Origin: JACZQZ01 sp046756945
GTDB lineage: Bacteria > Pseudomonadota > Alphaproteobacteria > Rhodospirillales > 2-02-FULL-58-16
Assembly (NCBI GenBank): GCA_046756945.1
Contig: JBHHXI010000081.1
Coordinates: 1-13,932 of the forward strand
Length of the DNA stretch: 13,932 bases
Direction of reading: 5' to 3'
Below, piece after piece: positions 8,498 through 13,932 of the stretch. The translations under genes and the position numbers were made by a program. Position 1 is the first letter of the stretch. Each line of letters opens with the position of its first letter. The notes under the pieces are model-generated. The model saw only the letters and a program-made list of their open reading frames with translations. It had not been told where the DNA came from and did not search any database.

Positions 8498-9222
8498 TCG
8501 AGATGCATGACGTCAGCAAGTGGTATGACGATTTTCAGGTCCTCGTGAACTGCTCCGCCAGCGTCGCCAAGGGCGACGTGGTGGTGATCTGCGGGCCGTC
8601 GGGATCGGGCAAGAGCACGTTGATCAAGTGCATCAACGGGCTGGAGCCGTTCCAGGAAGGCACCATCACGGTGGACGGCGTGTCCGTGGGCGACAAGCAA
8701 ACGAACCTGCCCGAGCTGCGCTCCCACATCGGCATGGTATTCCAGAACTTCGAGCTGTTCCCCCACATGACGGTCGTCCAGAACATCGGCCTCGCCCAGT
8801 TGAAGGTGTTGGGCCGGTCGGAGGAAGAGGCCAGGAAACGCAGTATGAAGCTCCTCGAAAGGGTTGATCTCGTCGAGCACGCCAATAAACACCCGGCCCA
8901 GCTTTCGGGCGGCCAGGCACAGCGGGTCGCCATCGCCCGCGCCCTGGCCATGGACCCCATCGCCATGCTGTTCGACGAGCCGACCTCGGCCCTCGATCCG
9001 GAGATGATCAACGAGGTCCTGGACGTCATGGTGGACCTGGCCCAGGACGGCATGACCATGATGGTCGTCACCCACGAGATGGGCTTCGCCCGCAAGGTGG
9101 CCGATCACGTAGTCTTCATGGACGAGGGGCACATCGTCGAGAACACCACGAAGGACGAGTTTTTCGGCACGCCGCGCAGCGACCGGGCGCAGCTTTTCCT
9201 GTCGAAAATCCTGAGCCACTGA
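8494..9222 (+). CDS. gltL: Amino-acid ABC transporter ATP-binding protein (GltL-type)
   Basis: The cytoplasmic ATPase driving import. The 242-residue product has the normal length and all nucleotide-binding motifs: Walker A GPSGSGKST (34-42), Q-loop Q84 in MVFQNFELFPH, signature LSGGQAQRVAIARAL (137-151), Walker B AMLFDEP with catalytic E162, D-loop SALD (165-168) and switch H194 in VVTHEMGFA. The ATG at 8494 overlaps the gltK stop by four bases. The frame is open for 202 codons upstream, but that is out-of-frame gltK sequence. No intrinsic terminator follows; five bases after the stop a long inverted repeat begins, which may end or stabilise the transcript. Confidence 0.95.
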   Translation: MIEMHDVSKWYDDFQVLVNCSASVAKGDVVVICGPSGSGKSTLIKCINGLEPFQEGTITVDGVSVGDKQTNLPELRSHIGMVFQNFELFPHMTVVQNIGLAQLKVLGRSEEEARKRSMKLLERVDLVEHANKHPAQLSGGQAQRVAIARALAMDPIAMLFDEPTSALDPEMINEVLDVMVDLAQDGMTMMVVTHEMGFARKVADHVVFMDEGHIVENTTKDEFFGTPRSDRAQLFLSKILSH

Positions 9223-9230
9223 GGACCGAA

Positions 9231-9321
9231 GTCAGAAGACAGAGGTCAGAAGACAGGGATCAGGGATCAGAAGACAGGGATCAGGCATCAGGCATCAGGC
9301 ATCAGGCATCAGGCATCAGGG
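9231..9321 (+). repeat. Left array of thirteen 7-bp tandem units
   Basis: Thirteen heptads run without interruption: GTCAGAA, GACAGAG, GTCAGAA, GACAGGG, ATCAGGG, ATCAGAA, GACAGGG, five copies of ATCAGGC, and ATCAGGG. The shared core is CAG at positions 3-5. The unit length is not a multiple of three, so it is not a coding repeat. The outer units mirror the right array; the ATCAGGC run has no counterpart there and looks like recent slippage expansion. Confidence 0.9.
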
Positions 9322-9351
9322 ACGCAGCCTGACGGGTGCGGGGCCGTGATA

Positions 9352-9415
<64 letters not shown>

Positions 9416-9422
9416 CTGGCGT

Positions 9423-10346
9423 TCAGGCGTCGAAGTTCAGGCCCCAGTCGCGGTAGCGCTCCCTGTCCTCGCCCCAGCGTTCACGGACCTTGACGAACAG
9501 GAACAGGTGGACCCGGCAGCCGAAGATTTCCTCGAGTTCCTTGCGCGCCGCCTCGCCGAGGGACTTGATCCGGGCGCCGCCCTTGCCGAGAACGATGCCT
9601 TTCTGGGTCGGGCGTTCGACGTAGACGACCTGGTCGATGCGGATGCTGCCGTCCTCGTTTTCCCGCCAGGCCTCGGACTCCACGGTGGCCGCGTAGGGGA
9701 GCTCCTGGCGAAGCTGCAGATAAAGTTTCTCGCGGGTGATTTCGGCGGCGAGCAGGCGTTGGGGCATGTCCGAGATCTGGTCCTCGGGGAACAGCCACGG
9801 CCCTTCCGGGACCCGGGCCGCAAGGTACCCCATGAGGTCGGCGACGCCGTCGCCGGTGGTCGCCGAAATCATGAAGGTCTCGGTGAACAGGCTCTCGTCG
9901 TCGAGCGCCTGGGCCAGCTTTAACAACACCGGCTTCTTCACCCGGTCCACCTTGTTGAGGGCGAGGATGACCTCGCGCGCTCCCCTCCCCTCTGCCGCGT
10001 GTCTTTTGATGCCGTCGATGATGCGCCGGGTGTCGGCGTCCACGCCCTTGGCGCTGTCGACCAGGAGGACGATGGCGTCGGCGTCGGCGGCGCCGTCCCA
10101 GGCGGCGGCCACCATGGCCCGGTCCAACCGCCGTCGGGGCTGGAAGATGCCCGGCGTGTCGACGAAGACGAGCTGGGCGTTCCCTTCCATGCGGATGCCC
10201 AGGACGCGGGTGCGCGTGGTCTGCACCTTGGGCGAGACGATGGATACCTTGGCGCCGACAAGGTGGTTGACAAGCGTCGACTTGCCCACGTTGGGCGCGC
10301 CGACGATGGCGATAAGGCCGCAGCGGGCGGCGCCTTCGGCGGTCAT
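9423..10346 (-). CDS. era: GTPase Era
   Basis: Era is a Ras-like GTPase that binds the 3' end of 16S rRNA and is needed for 30S maturation. The 307-residue product has G1 GAPNVGKST (16-24), switch I TTRTRVLGI, G3 DTPG (63-66), G4 NKVD (131-134) and G5 SAT (161-163). The C-terminal KH domain shows YVERPTQKGIVLGKGGARIK (242-261) and a typical end with LFVKVRERW followed by a tyrosine and DWGLNFDA. The ATG at 10344-10346 overlaps the rnc stop (ATGA) and has GGGGAAGG just upstream. The frame is open much further upstream but is then rnc sequence in another frame. The stop is seven bases from the 36-bp inverted repeat, which would form the 3' end of the message. In most relatives recO follows; here the next gene runs in the opposite direction. 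Confidence 0.97.
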   Translation of the reverse strand: MTAEGAARCGLIAIVGAPNVGKSTLVNHLVGAKVSIVSPKVQTTRTRVLGIRMEGNAQLVFVDTPGIFQPRRRLDRAMVAAAWDGAADADAIVLLVDSAKGVDADTRRIIDGIKRHAAEGRGAREVILALNKVDRVKKPVLLKLAQALDDESLFTETFMISATTGDGVADLMGYLAARVPEGPWLFPEDQISDMPQRLLAAEITREKLYLQLRQELPYAATVESEAWRENEDGSIRIDQVVYVERPTQKGIVLGKGGARIKSLGEAARKELEEIFGCRVHLFLFVKVRERWGEDRERYRDWGLNFDA

Positions 10347-11047
10347 GCGCCTTCCCCGTCCGCCCCGGCGGTCACCTTGTCCAGCATTGCTTCGGCGGCG
10401 ACCTGTTGGGCGGCGCGCTTGGACGGCCCCGAGGCCGTGACCGCGCCCAGCCCTTCCAGGGACACCTCGACCGTAAAGAGCGGCGCGTGGGGCGGGCCCT
10501 CGCGTCCGGTCTCGGCGTACGCCGGCAGGGGCAGGCCGTGGGCCTGGGCCCACTCCTGAAGCGCCGTCTTGGCGTCCTGGGGCGGACTCGACTCCTCTTC
10601 CATGAGCGGTTCCCAATGGCGGTGGATGAACTGGTGCGCCGCGTCCAGGCCGCCGTCCAGATAAAGGGCGGCGATCACCGCCTCGCAGGCGTCGGCCAGG
10701 AGACTGGGATTCCTGCGCCCTCCCGCCTCCGCCTCGCCACGCGACATGACAAGGTGATCGCCAAGACCGATCGTTTCGGCCACCCGCGCCAGGGCCTCGC
10801 GCCTGACCAGCGCCGCATGGCGGCGGGCCAGCGCCCCTTCGTCTTCGTCGGGAAAGCGTTCGTATATCAGGCGCGCCGCCACCAGCCCGAGCACCCGGTC
10901 GCCGAGGAATTCCATCCGTTCGTTGGATACCCAACCGTCCGACCGGCTGCGTGCCGCGCTGGAATGGGTGAGCGCCTGCCTCAGGAGGTCCGGCCGGGTG
11001 AAACGGCGCTCCAGGATTTTCTCGAGCGGATCACGCCCTCCGCCCAT
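10343..11047 (-). CDS. rnc: Ribonuclease III
   Basis: RNase III cuts double-stranded RNA and processes rRNA precursors and structured mRNAs. The 234-residue protein has the catalytic domain with signature NERMEFLGD (42-50) carrying E43, E46 and D50. The second metal-binding pair D119 and E122 is in LLADACEAVIAALYLD. The C-terminal dsRNA-binding domain starts near DAKTALQEWAQAHGLPLPAY and ends GPSKRAAQQVAAEAML. All catalytic positions of the E. coli enzyme are present, so it should be active. It starts six bases after the lepB stop and overlaps era by four bases, consistent with a single lepB-rnc-era transcript. Confidence 0.97.
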   Translation of the reverse strand: MGGGRDPLEKILERRFTRPDLLRQALTHSSAARSRSDGWVSNERMEFLGDRVLGLVAARLIYERFPDEDEGALARRHAALVRREALARVAETIGLGDHLVMSRGEAEAGGRRNPSLLADACEAVIAALYLDGGLDAAHQFIHRHWEPLMEEESSPPQDAKTALQEWAQAHGLPLPAYAETGREGPPHAPLFTVEVSLEGLGAVTASGPSKRAAQQVAAEAMLDKVTAGADGEGA

Positions 11048-11053
11048 GGCACT

Positions 11054-11791
11054 TTACCGGATTCCCTCGAACATGCGGTCAAAACGGAGAGATCGGGCCC
11101 ACTTCCAGAACTTCCATACGTCGCCGTCGACGGAAAAGAAAAGGATTTCGGCGCGCCCGACAAGGTTTTCCGCCGGCACGAACCCGATGAACCGGCTGTC
11201 CTGGGAATTGTCGCGGTTGTCCCCCATGGCGAAGTAATGGCCCGCGGGCACGGTGAACACCCGGGTGTTGTCGGAAGAGCCGTTGTCCCCCTTCTCTTCC
11301 AGGATGGGGTGGCTGCGTCCATTGGGCAGGGTCTCGATGAAACGGGGGATGCGCAGGGTGTTGCCGAAGTGGTCGCGGACGATGAAGTCGTCGATCTGTT
11401 CGCGTTTCACGGCCTGGCCGTTGATGTGCAGTATGCCGTTCACGACCTGGATCCTGTCCCCGGGAAGGCCGACAATCCGCTTGATGTAGTCGGTCTTGTT
11501 GTCCCTGGGAAGCTTGAACACGGCCACGTCGCCGCGCTCCACATCGGGTTCGCTGAAGAATATCCGCCCCCGTAACAGCGGCAGGGAGAAAAACGGCGGC
11601 GAGTACCGGCTGTAGCCGTACGAAAACTTGGAGACAAACAGGTAGTCGCCGACCAGAAGCGTCGGAATCATGGATCCCGAGGGGATATTGAAGGGTTCGT
11701 AGGCGAAGGTCTTGAAGGCGAGAGCGATGAGGATCGCATAGAGCACCGTGGTGAAGGTTTCCCGGGACCAGCTAGACTTCCTGTTTTTCAT
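11054..11791 (-). CDS. lepB: Signal peptidase I
   Basis: Inner-membrane serine protease that removes signal peptides from exported proteins. The 245-residue product has an N-terminal membrane segment (about residues 14-30), the catalytic serine S40 in IPSGSMIPTL, the catalytic base K104 in YIKRIVGLPGD, and box E GDNRDNSQDSR (190-200). The C-terminal catalytic domain faces the periplasm. I chose the ATG at 11789-11791; an in-frame GTG at 11803 would add MVIL. No clear ribosome site precedes either. The upstream 30 bases are unusually AT-rich and probably contain promoter elements, so lepB may begin a transcript that continues into rnc and era. Confidence 0.95.
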   Translation of the reverse strand: MKNRKSSWSRETFTTVLYAILIALAFKTFAYEPFNIPSGSMIPTLLVGDYLFVSKFSYGYSRYSPPFFSLPLLRGRIFFSEPDVERGDVAVFKLPRDNKTDYIKRIVGLPGDRIQVVNGILHINGQAVKREQIDDFIVRDHFGNTLRIPRFIETLPNGRSHPILEEKGDNGSSDNTRVFTVPAGHYFAMGDNRDNSQDSRFIGFVPAENLVGRAEILFFSVDGDVWKFWKWARSLRFDRMFEGIR

Positions 11792-11809
11792 TAATATAAC
11801 CACATAATA

Positions 11810-11838
11810 TATTGTTTTCAGGTAACCTTTAGCATCAA
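11810..11838 (-). promoter_or_regulatory. Candidate promoter of lepB-rnc-era
   Basis: On the minus strand TTGATG (11838-11833) is followed by 17 bp and ACAATA (11815-11810), or 18 bp and CAATAT. The segment 11787-11820 is one of the most AT-rich stretches in the window (AACAATATATTATGTGGTTA on the minus strand). The gap from acpS is 142 bp, longer than other gaps in this gene row. The -10 choice is uncertain. Confidence 0.35.
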
Positions 11839-11849
11839 GCCCGTTCCGT

Positions 11850-11872
11850 GGGCTGGCAGATCAAGCCAGCCC
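11850..11872. other. 8-bp inverted repeat between acpS and lepB
   Basis: GGGCTGGC (11850-11857) and GCCAGCCC (11865-11872) form a perfect stem with a 7-base loop. The octamer ATCAAGCC occurs at 11834-11841 and again in this loop region at 11860-11867. No T run follows on either strand, so it is not a standard terminator. It sits just upstream of the candidate lepB promoter and could be a protein-binding site or an mRNA end. Confidence 0.45.
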
Positions 11873-11933
11873 GCGCCACCCCTGTCAAGGCGCTTGCCCG
11901 GCGGCCGCCGCTGTCGGCCATGGCTCCTGGGTA

Positions 11934-12335
11934 TTATGCCGCGGGCACGGCCGAAATCACGACCATCGCCTGGGCCATGGGATATTCGTCGCTCAGGGTC
12001 ACGTCGACCTGGGCGGTCATGCCAGGGGGGGTCAAGCTGTCCAACCGCTTTCGGGCGCCGCCGGTCAGGACCATGAGCGGCTTGCCGCTGGGCAGGTCCT
12101 CGACGGCCATGTCGCGCCAGTAGACACCCTGGCGGAGCCCCGTGCCCAGGGCCTTGGCGCAGGCTTCCTTGGCCGCGTAGCGCTGGGCGAATGCCGCCGC
12201 CGGGTTCACCCGCCCGTAAGCCCGGGCGCGTTCGGAACCGGTGAAGACGCGGGCGACGAAGCGCTCTCCGAATCGCTTCAGGGTGCGATCGATGCGGCGG
12301 ATGTCCAGGAGGTCGGTGCCGATGCCGATGATCAT
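11934..12335 (-). CDS. acpS: Holo-[acyl-carrier-protein] synthase
   Basis: AcpS moves the 4'-phosphopantetheine arm from CoA to the serine of apo-ACP, enabling fatty-acid synthesis. The 133-residue product is of normal size for this small trimeric enzyme. It shows the metal-binding MIIGIGTDLLDIRRI with D8, then FTGSERARAY, the second motif RYAAKEACAKALGTG with E57, and VTLSDEYPMAQAMVVIS near the end. I chose the ATG at 12335 because family similarity starts at that Met; the frame stays open to 12383 but would then overlap pdxJ. It lies 28 bp downstream of pdxJ. The pdxJ-acpS pair is also conserved in E. coli. Confidence 0.94.
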   Translation of the reverse strand: MIIGIGTDLLDIRRIDRTLKRFGERFVARVFTGSERARAYGRVNPAAAFAQRYAAKEACAKALGTGLRQGVYWRDMAVEDLPSGKPLMVLTGGARKRLDSLTPPGMTAQVDVTLSDEYPMAQAMVVISAVPAA

Positions 12336-12363
12336 GGTGCGGGGTGGTGTTTCTTCGCCGGGC

Positions 12364-13119
12364 TCATGCGGAATGGGCGCCACCGGCCTCGGCGCGGGTC
12401 CTGTCCATGAGCGCCCGCATGCGCTTGATGCTGCTTTCCAGGCCGCCGAAGATGGCCTCGCCGATCAGGAAATGGCCGATGTTGAGCTCGACGATGGTGG
12501 GGATGGCCGCGATCGGCGCCACGGAGTCGTAGGTCAGGCCGTGGCCGGCATGGCATTCCAGGCCCACGGTCTCGGCATGGGCGGCGGCCTCGACGATGCG
12601 GGCGAGTTCGCGCTCGCGCGCGCCGCCGTCCGCCTCGCAGTAGGCACCGGTATGCAGCTCGACCACCGGCGCCCCGAGCTCCCGGGCGGCATCCAACTGC
12701 GCAAGGTCGGGCTCGACGAAGAAGGAGACGCGGATTCCCGCCGCGTTTAGCGCGTCGACGAAGGGCGCCAGATGGGCGCGTCCGGCGACCACGTCGAGGC
12801 CGCCCTCGGTGGTGCGTTCCTGGCGCTTTTCGGGAACGATGCAGGCCGCATGGGGCCCATGGCGCAGCGCGATGTCCAGCATTTCCCCGGTGGCCGCCAT
12901 TTCCAGGTTCAGGGGAACCTCGATCTCTTCGCTGAGCCGCGTGATGTCGTGATCGGAGATGTGGCGGCGGTCTTCGCGCAGGTGCGCCGTGATGCCGTCG
13001 GCCCCCGCCCCGACCGCCAGCCTGGCGGCGCGCACCGGGTCCGGGTGGCGGCCGTCGCGGGCATTTCGGATGGTCGCCACGTGATCGATGTTCACGCCCA
13101 GGCGCAGTGTGCGATTCAA
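12364..13119 (-). CDS. pdxJ: Pyridoxine 5'-phosphate synthase (PdxJ)
   Basis: Condenses 1-deoxyxylulose 5-phosphate with 3-amino-2-oxopropyl phosphate to pyridoxine 5'-phosphate, the last ring-closing step of the DXP-dependent vitamin B6 pathway. The 251-residue TIM barrel shows LGVNIDHVATIRNARDG (7-23), ITAHLREDRRHI with H46, R48 and H53, the catalytic E73 in NLEMAAT, PEKRQERTTEGG, ELHTGAYC (154-161) and CHAGHGL with H193. The start is a TTG at 13119-13117, supported by a GGAGA ribosome site seven bases upstream (13131-13127) and by family similarity starting at once. This TTG overlaps the TGA of the DUF2062 gene (TTGA), so translation is probably coupled. The product makes the cofactor used by the aminotransferase in this window, but that is coincidental. 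Confidence 0.95.
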   Translation of the reverse strand: MNRTLRLGVNIDHVATIRNARDGRHPDPVRAARLAVGAGADGITAHLREDRRHISDHDITRLSEEIEVPLNLEMAATGEMLDIALRHGPHAACIVPEKRQERTTEGGLDVVAGRAHLAPFVDALNAAGIRVSFFVEPDLAQLDAARELGAPVVELHTGAYCEADGGARERELARIVEAAAHAETVGLECHAGHGLTYDSVAPIAAIPTIVELNIGHFLIGEAIFGGLESSIKRMRALMDRTRAEAGGAHSA

Positions 13120-13724
13120 CGTCGCGTCTCCATCTTCGCCGCTTGGCGCCGCAGTCGCCGGCGCTCGCGTCGGGCCAGGCGGCGTTCCTTATAGGTCGCG
13201 ACCACGGGCTTCAACGCCACATAGAAGGCGAACCACACGACAAGGGCCGTCGGGATGCTGCCCACCAGCATCGGCCAAAATACGGGCCGCGCCGTTTCGA
13301 ACAGGTAGCCCGCATCCAGGCGCAGCACGGCTTCCAGTATTTTCCCGAAAAGGCCGATGAAATCCAGGTTTTCCGTATCGTGGCCGCCCGTGCCCGCCCC
13401 CATCCAGCGGCCGAACTTATAGACCCAAATCCAAATGAAGGGGAACGTCCACGGGTTCCCGACCACCGTGCCGATGGCCGAGGAGATGATGTTGGCGCGG
13501 ATGCCCCAGGCGAGAAGCGCCCCGAGAACGATATGCAGGCCGACGAAGGGGGTGAACGAAATGGCGGCGCCGCAGGCGAACCCTCCGGCAATGGCGTAGG
13601 GCGTACCCGGAAGACGCGCGATCCGGTGGAAGACGTACTTCCCCGCGCGTTCCCACCCCGAGCGCGGCCAAAGGAACTCCCGCAACCGGCCGGGCACGGA
13701 TATCTTGAGTCTGCGCCGAAACAT
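13116..13724 (-). CDS. DUF2062 family membrane protein
   Basis: A conserved alphaproteobacterial membrane protein of unknown function, usual size about 200 residues; this one has 202. Features: basic N-terminus MFRRRLKISVPGRLREFLWP, family-typical WERAGKYVFHRIARLPGTPYAIAGG, then GFACGAAISFTPFVGLHIVLGALLAW (about 48-72) and GNPWTFPFIWIWVYKFGRW (about 88-106). A third hydrophobic segment, PMLVGSIPTALVVWFAFYVAL, precedes a highly basic tail (KERRLARRERRRLRRQAAK). I chose the ATG at 13724 because similarity begins there. An in-frame ATG at 13829 with AGGG upstream would add 35 residues I do not recognise. TATATT lies seven bases before ATG 13724, which would give an almost leaderless mRNA if used as a -10. 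The gene overlaps pdxJ by four bases. Confidence 0.88.
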   Translation of the reverse strand: MFRRRLKISVPGRLREFLWPRSGWERAGKYVFHRIARLPGTPYAIAGGFACGAAISFTPFVGLHIVLGALLAWGIRANIISSAIGTVVGNPWTFPFIWIWVYKFGRWMGAGTGGHDTENLDFIGLFGKILEAVLRLDAGYLFETARPVFWPMLVGSIPTALVVWFAFYVALKPVVATYKERRLARRERRRLRRQAAKMETRR

Positions 13725-13888
13725 GGGGCGAATATAAGACAATCCGCGGCGCGCGGAGAAGGGAATCACGTCGCGTTGTTCAGGGGTTACCAGAATTTGG
13801 GGGAATTTCGAGTGTCCTGTCTCAGACATTCGTGCCCTATACGATCGCGTTTCCCGTTTCCTCGGCAGGAGGGGACGCGCGGCCCCCG

Positions 13889-13913
13889 GGGGGGACAAGG
13901 GGGGTGTCCCCCC
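13889..13913. repeat. G-rich 9-bp inverted repeat near the right edge
   Basis: GGGGGGACA (13889-13897) is complementary to TGTCCCCCC (13905-13913) with the loop AGGGGGG. The plus strand therefore carries several G runs of six or seven bases within 30 bp, with another GGGG at 13871-13874. The stretch 13725-13932 upstream of the DUF2062 gene holds no gene I can support. This element could be part of a dispersed repeat or a transcript end for a gene beyond the window. Confidence 0.5.
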
Positions 13914-13932
13914 GGCTACGGTATGCGGGGGA

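Overview
The window reads as ordinary chromosome of a high-GC alphaproteobacterium, most likely of the Rhodospirillales type. The evidence is protein content and gene order: Bpt and ParC as convergent neighbours, a ParC tail ending in a KRGQAGRLPPKGFPR-like sequence, and a DUF2062-pdxJ-acpS-lepB-rnc-era row. The assignment below class level is inference. I see no phage, transposase, CRISPR, tRNA or rRNA.

Layout. At the left edge (3-230, +) is the tail of an unidentified protein, followed by bpt (319-1074, +), which converges on parC (1095-3338, -). recO (3554-4318, -) lies upstream of parC. From 4319 to 9422 there is a plus-strand block: a class-III PLP aminotransferase with a good predicted promoter, then an amino-acid ABC importer of the glutamate/aspartate type (gltI binding protein, gltJ and gltK permeases, gltL ATPase). 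A strong GAAA-loop hairpin separates gltI from gltJ. After gltL comes a 190-bp noncoding structure made of 7-bp tandem units and arranged as a perfect 36-bp inverted repeat. From 9423 to 13724 the minus strand carries DUF2062, pdxJ, acpS, lepB, rnc and era, with TTGA and ATGA overlaps at two junctions.

How the parts fit. era, recO, rnc, lepB, pdxJ and acpS are one cluster in enterobacteria (lepB-rnc-era-recO-pdxJ-acpS), and rnc-era-recO linkage is widespread. Here era and recO keep the same strand and order but are separated by the 5.1-kb block on the opposite strand. That suggests a metabolic cassette was inserted into, or rearranged within, a housekeeping locus. The cassette would import an acidic amino acid or analogue and may transaminate it. 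The GltI-like protein keeps the ligand-contact positions I recall from enteric GltI, whereas the aminotransferase resembles dialkylglycine decarboxylase but lacks two of its active-site residues, so its substrate is open.

Most worth a second look: the heptad inverted repeat at 9228-9416 between two convergent operons (one encoding RNase III), the split of era from recO, the unusual N-terminal extension of GltJ with two cysteines, and the orphan aminotransferase. I found no clearly undescribed multi-gene system; most of the window is well-known housekeeping genes.
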